The notes beneath the pieces are model-generated. The model was not told the DNA's origin and ran no database searches. It saw only the letters and a program-made list of their open reading frames with translations. This document shows, piece after piece, positions 34,708-46,961 of a stretch of 64,000 bases of DNA (position 1 is the stretch's first letter; the number at the start of each line of letters is the position of its first letter). Position numbers and translations under genes: made by a program. The DNA is from Stigmatella aurantiaca DW4/3-1 (GTDB lineage Bacteria > Myxococcota > Myxococcia > Myxococcales > Myxococcaceae), in assembly GCF_000165485.1 (NCBI RefSeq), contig NC_014623.1, positions 9,938,893 through 10,002,892 on the forward strand. Reading direction: 5' to 3'.

Positions 34708-37080
34708 TCACTCCATCGTGAACTCGACATGTGCCGTGGCGTCCGAGCTGTCGCCCACCCACACCTCATAGAGGGTGCCTGGCTCCACCACGCGCTCCGA
34801 GCGGGCATTGAGGAATGACAGCTCCTGGAAGCCCAGCGGAAACACCACCTCCCGCGCCTCGCCCGGCGCCAGCCTCACCCGCTCGAAGCCCGCGAGCTGG
34901 CGCACGGGCTGCGCCGTGCTGGCGCCCCGGACTCGCACATAGAGCTGCGCCACCACCGTCCCCGCCACCGGGCCCGTGTTGCGCACCTGGGTCTTCACCT
35001 GGAGGGCTGCCTGTCCTTGCCGGGACACCTCGAGCGCCTTCAGGCCCTTCGCGCTCAGCGTGGGAGGGGAGAAGCCGAAGGTGGTGTAGGAGAGGCCATA
35101 CCCAAACGGATAGAGCGGCGTGTTCTGCTCATCGATGTAGCGGGAGATGTACTTGTCCGACGTTCCCGTGGGGGGGCGCGTCAGGTCCGCGGCCCCCGCC
35201 GGACGCCCCGTGCCGAGCGCGTTGTAATAGAGCGGCACCTGCCCCACGCTGCGCGGCAGCGACACGGGCAGCCGGGCGCTGAAGTTGACCTCTCCCCACA
35301 AGAGGTTGGCCAGGGCAGGGCCCGCCTCGATTCCCGGATACCACGCCTCCACGATGGCCCGCGCCTGCGCCTGCGCCCCCTGGAGGGTCAGCGGGTGGCC
35401 GTTGAACAGCACCAGGACGACGGGCTTGCCGGTGGCCGCCAGCGCCGCGAGCAGCTGCTCCTGGTTGCCGGGCAGCCCGAGCGAAGTCCTCGAAGCGGCC
35501 TCCCCCGTCATGCTCCACGCCTCCTCGCCCAGGGCGGCGATCACCACGTCCGCAGAGGCGGCCGCCCGCACCGCTTCCTCGAAGCCCTGGGTGCTCCGCG
35601 ACAGGAAGTCCGTCCCCTTCGCGTAGACCAGCCCTCCCTTCAACCGGCGCTCCAGCGCGGCCCGCAGCGTCACGTGCTCCCGGGCCTCCCCCCGGCCCGC
35701 CCAGGGCCCCATCATGTCCACGCCCGAGTCCGCCAGCGGACCGACGAGGGCCACCTTCCGGACCGAAGGCCCCAGCGGCAGCACGGGCCCCTCGTTCTTC
35801 AACAGGACCATGGACGCCTCGGCCACGCGCCGGGCCAGCGCGCGCTTCTCCGGGGACACCGTGGCGGGCACGGCCGTCTGCTCCGCATAGGGCTTCTCGA
35901 ACAGCCCCAGCGCGAACTTGACGCGCAGCACGCGGCGCACCGCCTCGTCCACCTGCGCCTCGCTCAGCTTCCCGGCGCGCACCAGCGCGGGCAGCTCCGG
36001 GGCGTAGAGGTTGCCCTCCATGTCCATCTCGACCCCCGCCGTCAAAGCCTGCCGGGCCGCCGCCGCGCCATCCAGCGCGGTGCCATGGTTCACCAGCTCC
36101 TGGATGGCATTCCAATCACTCACCACGAAGCCCTGGAAGCCCCACTCCTTCCGGAGGATCTCCGTGAGGAGATAGGGGTTCGCCGTGGCGGGCACCCCGT
36201 TGAGCGTGTTGAACGAGGTCATCACGGTCGCCGCCCCCGCCTCGACGGCGGCCTGGTAGGGCCGCAGATACACCTGCCGGAGGTTCACGTCCGACATGTC
36301 CACCGCGTGGTAGTCCCGCCCCGCCTCCGCCGCGCCATAGGCGGCGAAATGCTTCACCGAGGCCGCCACCGAGGTGGGCTCGGCCAGCGAGGCCCCCTGG
36401 TAGCCCCGCACATAGGCCCGCGCCATGGCCGCCCCCAGGTACGGATCCTCTCCCGAGCCCTCCACGATGCGGCCCCAGCGGGCATCCCGCGCGATGTCCA
36501 CCATGGGCGAGAACACCCAGCGAACCCCGTCGGCGGCCGCCTCCTCCGCCGCCACGCGCATGGCCTGCTCCACCAGTGCCGGGTCAAAGCTCGACGCCAT
36601 TCCCAGCGGCACGGGAAAGAGGGTGCGGTGGCCATGAATCACATCAAAGCCAAACAGCAACGGAATCCGGAGGCGGCTCTGCTCCACCGCGATGCGCTGC
36701 AAGCGATTGGTCTCCCGAGCGCCCACGACATTCAAGAACGCACCCACCGCCCCCGTGCGCGCCATGTCCTCGTGGTCACCGCGGCCAGTGCCCGGGCCGG
36801 TGGGCACGCCCTGGGAGTATTGGGCGAGCTGCCCCGCCTTCTCCTCCAGCGTCATCCGCCGCAGCAACCCCTCCACCCGCTCGTCCAGCGCCGCCCCGGC
36901 CAACGGCGCGGGGGCCCCCCCCGGCGCGGAGACTTCCGGGAGCACGGGTTCAGGAGGGGGCGGTGGCACGGGTTTTCCCGCGCAGGCGCCCAGGACGAGC
37001 ACGAGCGGCAATCCCACGCCGGGCTTGGTGGGCTTGCTTGCCTTTCTCCTTGGGTGATTTCCCTGATCTGCGCCCTTCAT
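34708..37080 (-). CDS. Glycoside hydrolase family 3 beta-glucosidase, lipoprotein
   Basis: 790 residues; ATG 37080 has GGGAG upstream. The signal peptide ends in LVLGAC. The GH3 N-terminal domain includes LLRRMTLEEKAGQLAQYSQG, FGFDVIHGHRTLFPVPLGMA, VKHFAAYG and the nucleophile segment GFVVSDWNAIQ (Asp). The GH3 C-terminal domain follows (VALVGPLADSGVDMMGPWAG) and a fibronectin-III-like end (RLAPGEAREVVFPLGFQELS). Length and order match BglX-type enzymes that release glucose from beta-glucosides. Being divergent from a SusC/SusD pair, it could act on oligosaccharides taken up by that transporter. Confidence 0.92.
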   Translation of the reverse strand: MKGADQGNHPRRKASKPTKPGVGLPLVLVLGACAGKPVPPPPPEPVLPEVSAPGGAPAPLAGAALDERVEGLLRRMTLEEKAGQLAQYSQGVPTGPGTGRGDHEDMARTGAVGAFLNVVGARETNRLQRIAVEQSRLRIPLLFGFDVIHGHRTLFPVPLGMASSFDPALVEQAMRVAAEEAAADGVRWVFSPMVDIARDARWGRIVEGSGEDPYLGAAMARAYVRGYQGASLAEPTSVAASVKHFAAYGAAEAGRDYHAVDMSDVNLRQVYLRPYQAAVEAGAATVMTSFNTLNGVPATANPYLLTEILRKEWGFQGFVVSDWNAIQELVNHGTALDGAAAARQALTAGVEMDMEGNLYAPELPALVRAGKLSEAQVDEAVRRVLRVKFALGLFEKPYAEQTAVPATVSPEKRALARRVAEASMVLLKNEGPVLPLGPSVRKVALVGPLADSGVDMMGPWAGRGEAREHVTLRAALERRLKGGLVYAKGTDFLSRSTQGFEEAVRAAASADVVIAALGEEAWSMTGEAASRTSLGLPGNQEQLLAALAATGKPVVLVLFNGHPLTLQGAQAQARAIVEAWYPGIEAGPALANLLWGEVNFSARLPVSLPRSVGQVPLYYNALGTGRPAGAADLTRPPTGTSDKYISRYIDEQNTPLYPFGYGLSYTTFGFSPPTLSAKGLKALEVSRQGQAALQVKTQVRNTGPVAGTVVAQLYVRVRGASTAQPVRQLAGFERVRLAPGEAREVVFPLGFQELSFLNARSERVVEPGTLYEVWVGDSSDATAHVEFTME

Positions 37081-37154
37081 GTCTGGCTGCTCCCTGTTGC
37101 GTAGTTCATTGGAGTTTCAATTTTCCCCTGGAAAGTCCGTTCCGGCGGACAAAC

Positions 37155-37174
37155 AATCCGCTCTAACGGATTGA
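37155..37174. promoter_or_regulatory. Inverted repeat between GH3 and SusC genes
   Basis: CAATCCG-ctctaa-CGGATTG, perfect 7-bp arms, in the 192-bp divergent promoter region. Position suggests an operator controlling both the glycosidase and the SusCD genes. No regulator gene is adjacent. Confidence 0.45.
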
Positions 37175-37272
37175 CTCCGTGAGTGGTCCCCACAGACGAT
37201 TCGGATCTGAACGATCCAACCCATGGGGAGGACGTTCTCCCGCAGTGACTCCGTCACCGAGGTAACCACCGA

Positions 37273-40287
<3,015 letters not shown>

Positions 40288-40291
40288 CGCC

Positions 40292-41638
40292 ATGAGAAAT
40301 CCATTGCGGAATCCATTCCTGAAGAAGCAAGTGCTCGTCACGCTGTGCGCCTCGCTGACCGTGGGGGGCTGCAGCCTCGAGGTGGGCGACCTGAACAACC
40401 CCGGCTTGGATGCCATCCGGGAGACGCCCACCCCCGCGGGCGTCTTCTCGGTGGCCACGGGCCTGCTCATCGGCAACCGCGCCGGCGTCTCCGCCCAGAA
40501 CGGCTACGTGGCGCAGCTGGGCATCCTCGGCCGCGAGTCGTTCACGCTGGACCCCGCCGATCCACGCTACGTCACCGAGATGGTGCGCGGCACGCTGAAC
40601 CCCGGCAGCCCCGCCTTCGGTGGCAGCAACTGGAACGCGCCCTACGCCAACATCCGCAACGCCAACACGCTGCTGTCGATGGTGGACAAGGTCTCCGGGC
40701 TGACGGACGCCCAGAAAGAGGCCACCCGGGGCTTCGCCAAGACGATCCAGGCCATCGACTTCCTGGTCGCCATCAACACCCGCGACGAGAACGGGGCCCC
40801 CATCGACGTGGGGGGAGACATCACCGAGTTGGCCCCCATCGAGCCCAAGGCGGTGGTGTTCACGCACATCGCCACGCTGCTCGACGAGGCCAAGGCGCAC
40901 CTGACGGCCGGGGGCACCGCGTTCCCCTTCCCCCTGAGCAGCGGCTACGACGGGTTCGACACGCCGCCGGACTTCATCGCGTTCAACCGCGCGCTCAAGG
41001 CCCGGGTGGAGGTGTACCGGGGCAACTTCACCTCGGCGCTGACGGCGCTGGACGAGTCCTTCCTCGATCTGGCGGCGCCGCTGGAGCTGGGCGTGTACCA
41101 CACCTACAGCACGTCCTCGGGTGACGCGACCAACGCGCTCTTCAGCAACGGCAACATCATCGCCAACCCGCTCCTCGTCACCGAGGCCGAGCGCAAGCTC
41201 ACGGGCGATGTCGACGACCGGGTGACGCGCAAGATCGGCACGCTCGAGAAGGAGGTCAAGTACGACGACGCCATCCGGTCCACGTATGAGTTCATCCTCT
41301 ACGACTCCGCCTCGGCGCCCATCCCGATCATCCGCAACGAGGAGCTCATCCTCCTGAGGGCCGAGGCGAACATCGGCCTGGGCAACATCCCCACCGCCGC
41401 GGAGGACCTCAACTTCATCCGCGTCACCTCGGGCGGCCTCACCGCGCGCGAGGACATCACCGCGGCCAACGCCCTGGACGAGCTGCTGCGGCAGAAGCGC
41501 TACTCGCTGCTGTTCGAGGGCGGGCACCGGTGGATCGACCTGCGCCGGTACAACCGGCTGGAGACCATCGCCACGCCGGACTCGGTCATCAACCGCGCGT
41601 TCCCGCTGCCGAGCCCGGAAACCGACGCACGCAAGTAG
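40292..41638 (+). CDS. SusD/RagB-family outer-membrane substrate-binding lipoprotein
   Basis: 448 residues. The lipoprotein signal ends in TVGGCS. The N-terminal SLEVGDLNNPGLDAIRETPT and the C-terminal SusD region (LILLRAEANIGLGNIPTAAE, LNFIR, ELLRQKRYSLLFEGGHRWID, LRRYNRL) match RagB/SusD. It forms the lid of the SusC channel and binds ligand at the cell surface. Shorter than many SusD proteins (about 500-600). Only 4 bp separate it from susC, so they are one transcript. Confidence 0.92.
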   Translation: MRNPLRNPFLKKQVLVTLCASLTVGGCSLEVGDLNNPGLDAIRETPTPAGVFSVATGLLIGNRAGVSAQNGYVAQLGILGRESFTLDPADPRYVTEMVRGTLNPGSPAFGGSNWNAPYANIRNANTLLSMVDKVSGLTDAQKEATRGFAKTIQAIDFLVAINTRDENGAPIDVGGDITELAPIEPKAVVFTHIATLLDEAKAHLTAGGTAFPFPLSSGYDGFDTPPDFIAFNRALKARVEVYRGNFTSALTALDESFLDLAAPLELGVYHTYSTSSGDATNALFSNGNIIANPLLVTEAERKLTGDVDDRVTRKIGTLEKEVKYDDAIRSTYEFILYDSASAPIPIIRNEELILLRAEANIGLGNIPTAAEDLNFIRVTSGGLTAREDITAANALDELLRQKRYSLLFEGGHRWIDLRRYNRLETIATPDSVINRAFPLPSPETDARK

Positions 41639-41656
41639 TCCACCCCCCGCTGCCAA

Positions 41657-41694
41657 GACGGGCCCGGCATGCCTCCAACGCCGCCGGGCCCGTC
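41657..41694 (+). terminator. GC-rich hairpin after the susCD-like pair
   Basis: Perfect 12-bp arms, GACGGGCCCGGC (41657-41668) and GCCGGGCCCGTC (41683-41694), with a 14-nt loop, 18 bp after the SusD stop. No T-run; a probable transcription end. Confidence 0.65.
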
Positions 41695-41853
41695 GTCCGC
41701 GGGAGACGTCCTCCAGGGGACGCCCTTCTTCGCCGCGAAGTCAACAGCGAGCCTTCTCTCGCGTTGCGGATGACAGTTCGCGTTGACGCGCTACAGTTCG
41801 GGTGGACCTCCGGCCTTCCGCAAGAGAGGTCTTCACAGGTTGGAGGTACACCC

Positions 41854-43944
41854 ATGAGTCTCAAAGGTCTTGCCCCGGCAGCGCTGCTGCTGTGGGGCGC
41901 CGCTCCCGCATTCGCACACGTGCCCGCCACGCCCCGCACGGCGCAGCTCACCGAGGACCGGCAGCTGTGGATCACCCTGGCCACCGACTCGCTCGATGCC
42001 GTCCAGGAGACGCTGCGAGGCCCGGGGATGACGTCCCCCGCGCCCACCCGCACGAAGAACGGCGTCTCGATGATGCAGGTGCGCGAGTCTCAGTTGTTCC
42101 GCATCTCCGAGTTGATGCACGAGAAGTTCAAGCGCTGCGCCGGCTTCCTGGCCCACGAGACGGAGGCAGAGGCTTCCGAAGCCATGGAGAAGGCGGGGGC
42201 CCCGGAGCAGCCCCAGAAGGCCCTGGTCGAATACACCCTGAACAACGCCGACACGGCGAACGCGCTCATCGCGGATCTCCAAGAGCCGAACATCTACGAC
42301 ACCATCGTCAAGCTCTCGAGCTACACGACGCGCTACTACAAGTCGACGACGGGCGCGCAAGCCGCCCTCTGGCTGAAGGAGCACTGGGCGAGCCTCGCCT
42401 CGGGCCGGCCCGAGGTGACCGTCGAGGAGTTCGTGCACACCAACTACAACCAGCGCTCCATCATCCTGACCATTCCTGGCTCCACGAAGCCCAGCGAGGT
42501 GGTGGTGGTGGGTGGCCACCTGGACTCGACGGTCGGCTCGAGCGGCTCCAATCCGAACACCGCCTCTCCGGGCGCGGATGACGATGCCTCGGGCATCGCG
42601 TCCATCACCGAGGTGATTCGCACGGCGCTGGCCCAGAACTACCGGCCCGAGCGCACGGTGAAGTTCATCGGCTACGCGGCCGAGGAGGCGGGCCTGCTGG
42701 GCTCGCAGGACATCGCCAAGTGGCACAAGACCCAAGCCATCAACGTGGTGGGCGTGCTCCAGCTGGACATGACGAACTACAAGGGCTCCACCAACTACGA
42801 CGTCGGCGTCATCACCGACTACACGAACGCGGCGCAGAACACCTTCCTGCGCAGCCTCATCACCACGTACATCCCTGCCCTCAAGATTGTCGACACCAAG
42901 TGCAACTACGGGTGCTCGGACCACGCCTCGTGGAACAACCAGGGCTTCCCGGCGTCCTTCCCGTTCGAGGCCACCTTCAACGACAGCAACAAGTTCATCC
43001 ACTCGGTGAATGACACGCTGGCGCAGAGCGGCAACACCGCGCTCCACGCGGCGAAGTTCTCCCGGGTGACGGCCGCCTACGTGGCGGAGCTGGCCAAGGG
43101 CACGGTGAACGGCACCGTGGTGGACACCGTCCCCCCCGCGACGGTGCTCACCTCGCCTGCCTCGGGCGCCACCCTGTTGGGCTCGGTGACCCTGACCGCC
43201 AACGCGACGGACAACGTCGGCGTGAGCAAGGTGGAGTTCTACGTGGACAACGTGCTGAAGGGCACGGACACCACCGCGCCCTACAGCTTTGTCTGGGACA
43301 CGGCGTCCACCCCCAACGGCGCGCACGTGCTGTCCACCAAGGCGTTCGACGCCCGGCAGAACGTGGGCGTGAGCCCCGCGGTCAACGTGACGGTGAACAA
43401 CCCCAGCACCGTGGCGGAGTACAACGCCACGCTGAAGGCGCCCACGTGCGCCACGGTGAACGCCAAGTGTGACTCCGGGGGGCTCCTCGTGGGGCGCGGC
43501 ACCCGGGGGCCCAACGGCGGTTCCGAGCCGAACACGCCCAACACCCTCCAGAACTCCTGCGCGGATCAGTCCAAGGGCACCTACCACGTGGACGAGTCGA
43601 ATGACCGCATCGTCGTGTCGACGGTGGATGGCCTGCCGTTCGCCCCGGGCAAGGCGGTGAAGATCGAGGCCACGGTGTGGGCCTACGCCAGCTCTCCCTC
43701 CTCGGACAAGCTGGACCTGTACTATGCGGCGGACGCCACCGCCCCGGTGTGGATCTCCCTCGGCACGCTGACGCCGTCCGCCGGACAGGTGCAGACCCTG
43801 ACGAAGAACTACACGCTGCCCTCGGGCGGCGCGCTGCAGGCGGTGCGGGCGCGCTTCCGCTACGGGGGGAGCACGAGCTCCACCGCCTGTGGCCAGGGCG
43901 AGTACGACGACCACGACGACCTGGTCTTCGCCGTCACGAGGTAA
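41854..43944 (+). CDS. Secreted M28-family zinc aminopeptidase with Ig-like and C-terminal domains
   Basis: 696 residues; ATG 41854 is behind GGAGG. The signal peptide ends near PAFAHV. The M28 catalytic domain has VVVGGHLDSTVG (zinc His), GADDDASGIASITEV (bridging Asp), YAAEEAGLLGSQDIA (catalytic Glu pair), VLQLDMTNY (Asp) and FIHSVNDTL (His), as in the Vibrio aminopeptidase; Cys residues flank KCNYGCSDHASW. A bacterial Ig-like domain (about 430-525; VPPATVLTSPASGATLLGS) and a C-terminal beta domain of about 150 residues follow. It removes N-terminal residues from extracellular peptides, fitting a predatory or scavenging lifestyle. Confidence 0.92.
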   Translation: MSLKGLAPAALLLWGAAPAFAHVPATPRTAQLTEDRQLWITLATDSLDAVQETLRGPGMTSPAPTRTKNGVSMMQVRESQLFRISELMHEKFKRCAGFLAHETEAEASEAMEKAGAPEQPQKALVEYTLNNADTANALIADLQEPNIYDTIVKLSSYTTRYYKSTTGAQAALWLKEHWASLASGRPEVTVEEFVHTNYNQRSIILTIPGSTKPSEVVVVGGHLDSTVGSSGSNPNTASPGADDDASGIASITEVIRTALAQNYRPERTVKFIGYAAEEAGLLGSQDIAKWHKTQAINVVGVLQLDMTNYKGSTNYDVGVITDYTNAAQNTFLRSLITTYIPALKIVDTKCNYGCSDHASWNNQGFPASFPFEATFNDSNKFIHSVNDTLAQSGNTALHAAKFSRVTAAYVAELAKGTVNGTVVDTVPPATVLTSPASGATLLGSVTLTANATDNVGVSKVEFYVDNVLKGTDTTAPYSFVWDTASTPNGAHVLSTKAFDARQNVGVSPAVNVTVNNPSTVAEYNATLKAPTCATVNAKCDSGGLLVGRGTRGPNGGSEPNTPNTLQNSCADQSKGTYHVDESNDRIVVSTVDGLPFAPGKAVKIEATVWAYASSPSSDKLDLYYAADATAPVWISLGTLTPSAGQVQTLTKNYTLPSGGALQAVRARFRYGGSTSSTACGQGEYDDHDDLVFAVTR

Positions 43945-44297
43945 CGCCCGCGGTCAGGGGTGGGGGTCGAGGGCGCCGGGGCCCTCCCCCCGGGGCCGGC
44001 CAGGGCCCCGCATATGACTTCCGGCACATGTCCGGCCCAGCGGGGGTCTGTACAGTGCGGTTCATCGGCGGTGGCTTCCGCCGGTCTATCCCCCTCCCTC
44101 TCAATCTCCTTTCCAGGAGACGGCCATGAGTAAGGGTACCCGTTCACGGGCCATCGTGTTGGGTTGTCTGAGGCGTGCTTGCATCTCGGGGAGCCGCCAC
44201 AGAGCAGCCGTCCGCAGCTTCGGCGGCCTGTATCCCCCGCGGCCCCACGCTGCCGTGAACGGGTACCTTTCTCAAGACGCTCTCGCGGGGACCGCCG
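43945..44297. other. 353-bp intergenic region holding a long inverted repeat
   Basis: Begins with GC-rich sequence able to fold after the peptidase stop, and includes the inverted repeat at 44135-44267. A 63-codon frame at 44126 has an AGGAG site eight bases upstream, but the peptide has no recognisable character and overlaps the RCC1 gene start, so I do not call it. Confidence 0.45.
44135..44267. repeat. 15-bp perfect inverted repeat with a 103-nt loop
   Basis: GGTACCCGTTCACGG (44135-44149) and CCGTGAACGGGTACC (44253-44267). The arms could pair in RNA to form a long-loop hairpin in the leader of the RCC1 gene, or mark the ends of a small mobile insertion. Confidence 0.6.
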
Positions 44298-45446
44298 ATG
44301 CCACGTCCGGCTTCTAGAACGCTCGCCGCCCCGGCGCTTCGGGAGGTGGAGCGCCCGCGGTCCGCCCCGCCCTTGGGCCGTGCGGGCGAGGGCCCTCGCG
44401 TCCCGCTGTCGGCGGGCGATTCGCACTCGTTGGCGGTGCACGCCGATGGCTCCGTCTGGGCGTGGGGCGCCAGCGCTTCTGGCCTCCGGGAAGAGGGGGC
44501 GCTCTCCCGGCGCTTCGCGCCCGTGCCGGTGCCCGGATTGAGCGACATCGTCTCCGTGGCCGCGGGAGGGGCCCACTCCCTGGCGGTGCGCGCCGATGGC
44601 ACCCTCTGGACGTGGGGCGGCAACCCCTATGGCCAGCTCGGCGATGGCACCACCACCGCCCGCGCCTTGCCGGTGCAGGTGGCCGGGCTGAGCGGGGTGC
44701 GCGCCGTGGCCACCGGGCTCGGACACTCGCTGGCGCTGCGCGCGGATGGCACCGTCTGGGCCTGGGGGCTCAACCAGTTTGGCCAGCTCGGCGACGGCAC
44801 CACCTCCCAGTGGCTCACGCCGCGCCCCATCCCCGGGCTGAGCGGCGTGCGTTCCGTGGCCGCGGGGGGCTTCCACTCGCTGGTGGTGCGAGACGATGAC
44901 ACCGTCTGGGCCTGGGGCTCCAACGACTATGGCGAGTTGGGGGATGGCTCCACCTCGCGCCGCGCGGTGCCCCGGGCCATTCCCGGGCTGCGGAACGTGG
45001 CCTCGGTGGCCGGCGGGTGCTACCACTCGCTGGCCGTGCACGCCGATGGCACCCTGTCGGCCTGGGGGCTCAACAGCTATGGCCAGTTGGGCGATGGCAC
45101 TTTTTCCAACCGCGCCACGCCCCGCCCCGTCCCCGGGTTGAGCGGCGTGCGCTGCGTGGCCACGAGCTTCTTCCACTCCCTGGCGCTGCGCGCGGAAGGC
45201 ACCGTCTGGGCCTGGGGCCTCAATGGCTACGGCGAGCAGGGCGATGGGACGGCCTCCCGCCAATCCCCCACGCCCCGGCCCGTTCCCGGCCTGAGCGGCG
45301 TGCTCTCCGTGGCCACGGGGACCTTCCACTCGTTGGCGGTGAACACCAACGGCACCGTCTCGGCCTGGGGCCACAACGGCCAAGGCCAACTGGGGGACGG
45401 CACGGCCACCCACCGCTCCACGCCCGTCACCGTCCTGAAGCGTTGA
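44298..45446 (+). CDS. RCC1-repeat beta-propeller protein
   Basis: 382 residues from ATG 44298, with GGGGA a few bases upstream. After a short Arg/Pro-rich start there are seven RCC1 repeats of about 48 residues, each with a histidine-serine-leucine step and a turn such as ADGTVWAWGLNQFGQLGDGT. Seven repeats suit one complete seven-bladed propeller. No signal peptide is visible from this start, unlike many myxobacterial RCC1 lipoproteins, so either the protein is cytoplasmic or the real N-terminus was lost. Likely a protein-interaction module; the partner is unknown. Confidence 0.85.
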   Translation: MPRPASRTLAAPALREVERPRSAPPLGRAGEGPRVPLSAGDSHSLAVHADGSVWAWGASASGLREEGALSRRFAPVPVPGLSDIVSVAAGGAHSLAVRADGTLWTWGGNPYGQLGDGTTTARALPVQVAGLSGVRAVATGLGHSLALRADGTVWAWGLNQFGQLGDGTTSQWLTPRPIPGLSGVRSVAAGGFHSLVVRDDDTVWAWGSNDYGELGDGSTSRRAVPRAIPGLRNVASVAGGCYHSLAVHADGTLSAWGLNSYGQLGDGTFSNRATPRPVPGLSGVRCVATSFFHSLALRAEGTVWAWGLNGYGEQGDGTASRQSPTPRPVPGLSGVLSVATGTFHSLAVNTNGTVSAWGHNGQGQLGDGTATHRSTPVTVLKR

Positions 45447-46035
45447 GACACCCTTTGACGGACACGCAAGGCCCCTTACTGAATTCTGAAGGGATTATTC
45501 CTTTTGACGTGGAAAGTGGTCCCGGTTTCATCGCCCAGTGGGCTCCTTTCCACAGAGGGCTCGCACCCGGGGCCGAAAACGCCCTTGGGCCCGTCTTGAT
45601 ATGACAAGACTGGCCGTCGGCTTCATCTCTGCCTGGCATCCCATCCCTCCTTGAGGCGGCTGTTACCAGACAGGAGAAGCACGAACGCATGAATCCCTCC
45701 GCACTCGTGATGGGCTATTGGCTGGCGGCTGCTGTCAAACGTGGTGCAACGCAGGCCTCCTCCGATGAAGCATCTCCGCCCCGGCTTCCCCTGAAGGAGC
45801 GGGACGCGCTGGTACCAGGACTCCTCGCGCTGGAGGAAGTCGCCTCGAATCCCGGCAAGAGCTTCCCGGACAACGGCGGGCTTCAGGAGCCACCGGACCT
45901 GCCGCAGTAAGCGGCATCGCTGGGGCAACATCAGATTCCCCCTCGTCGCCGCGCCCAGGCGCGGTGGCCAGGAACAGGCATGCCCCGCTTGCCACCGGTA
46001 TGGCCGGTGCACTGATACGGCCGCCCCTTATTTTG
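45447..46035. other. 589-bp region without a supported gene
   Basis: Between the RCC1 gene and the palindrome at 46036. It is AT-richer near 45480-45530. A 73-codon frame at 45689 has AGGAG 12 bases upstream but no recognisable features. Possibly decayed DNA at the left edge of the following island. Confidence 0.45.
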
Positions 46036-46083
46036 ACAACAACCTAGTTGTACAACAAGATAGTTGTGCAACTAGGTTGTTGT
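46036..46083. promoter_or_regulatory. 48-bp near-perfect palindrome (candidate operator)
   Basis: Two 21-nt arms, ACAACAACCTAGTTGTACAAC (less one base to stay short: 46036-46056) and its reverse complement at 46063-46083, differ at one position and enclose the 6-nt loop AAGATA. It contains repeated ACAAC/GTTGT half-sites, so it could bind a dimer or tetramer of a repressor, or form a long RNA hairpin if transcribed. It ends 14 bp before the RelA/SpoT-type gene, where it would block ribosome or polymerase access. Confidence 0.75.
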
Positions 46084-46097
46084 GGGGCGGAGACCGA

Positions 46098-46952
46098 ATG
46101 GTGGACCCCTTCTTGATGTCACGGGAGCTGGCTCCTTTCACTCGGAGTCTGGTGGACCAGCACTTCACGCATTGGCGGGCAGGGCGGCCTCGGCGCTGGG
46201 AGGAGCGGCTGGAGGAGGTTCGCCACTGGCTCGACGAACAGACCCGCCCTTACGAAGCGGTGGGGCTCGCGTTGATCGCTCAGATGGGGCCCTTGCTGAC
46301 CGAGATCCAGCAAAGCCTCCCCGTCCACGAACGGAGACGGTTCCTCTACCGGATGGACGCCGACAACCTGCGCAAGAGCCCAGAGGGCATCCTGGAGAAG
46401 ATGGCGAGGGAGTGGAATGAAGCGGGAGGTACGGCTCCTCCGAAGGGCTTCAACAACCTCGCGGACCTCAAGGACCTGGGCCGGTTCCGCATCGTCGCCA
46501 GCTTCCTCTCGGACGTGGAGTTACTGAGCGCACGGCTGGAGGCCACCTACGACGCGAGCCGCAGCCGCTCCCTGTCTCCAGCACAGCAGCACCTGGCGCA
46601 GGGATTCCGCCTCATCGACAACCGCTTCGAGGATCTCATCCACAGCCGTCCCCCGAAGCGCAAAAGCGGCGAACGGTGCCGCAAAGGGTTGTTCGCGCCA
46701 CAAGAGCCAAGCCTGAGCCACTACCGCATCGAGGTGCAGATCGTCACCGCGTTCCAGGAGGGATGGGACAAAAAAGACCATCACCTCATCTATGAGCGCG
46801 TACGCACCGGACAGGCACTCGACGAGCACCATCAACGGATGAGCTTCGCATTGAGCGAACAGCTCTTCATCGCCGACTACCTCTTCGACACCATCAAACG
46901 TTCAACGGGTACCTCGACGCGCTCCCGGAGGGCTGCCTCCCGGAGAAAGTGA
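46098..46952 (+). CDS. RelA/SpoT-domain nucleotidyltransferase (toxSAS-like candidate)
   Basis: 284 residues from ATG 46098, with CGGAG six bases upstream; a TTG at 46077 lies in the palindrome. The central domain reads as a RelA/SpoT synthetase: LRKSPEGILEKMAREW (about 91-106, like the ATP-binding RvKspeSilxKl motif), NLADLKDLGRFRIVASFLSD (about 117-136, like the DlxGxRiv motif) and HYRIEVQIVTAFQEGWDKKD (about 208-227, like the ExQIRT...W..H motif). There is no hydrolase HD domain. It might make (p)ppGpp or another pyrophosphorylated nucleotide, or modify tRNA as toxSAS enzymes do. First gene of a three-gene operon with two NTPases. Confidence 0.75.
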   Translation: MVDPFLMSRELAPFTRSLVDQHFTHWRAGRPRRWEERLEEVRHWLDEQTRPYEAVGLALIAQMGPLLTEIQQSLPVHERRRFLYRMDADNLRKSPEGILEKMAREWNEAGGTAPPKGFNNLADLKDLGRFRIVASFLSDVELLSARLEATYDASRSRSLSPAQQHLAQGFRLIDNRFEDLIHSRPPKRKSGERCRKGLFAPQEPSLSHYRIEVQIVTAFQEGWDKKDHHLIYERVRTGQALDEHHQRMSFALSEQLFIADYLFDTIKRSTGTSTRSRRAASRRK

Positions 46953-46961
46953 GAAAACACC

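Noticed and set aside
35017-37104. 695-codon plus-strand frame
   Set aside because: Antisense of the GH3 gene, no recognisable motif or ribosome binding site.
44126-44317. 63-codon frame with a good ribosome binding site before the RCC1 gene
   Set aside because: Overlaps the RCC1 start and the inverted repeat; the peptide is Arg/Ser-rich with no signal or motif. Kept only as a possible stranded start.
44400-45440. Regular repeats of about 145-150 bp
   Set aside because: They encode RCC1 blades, not a non-coding repeat array.
45689-45910. 73-codon frame in the RCC1-palindrome gap
   Set aside because: Ribosome binding site too far away and no recognisable features.
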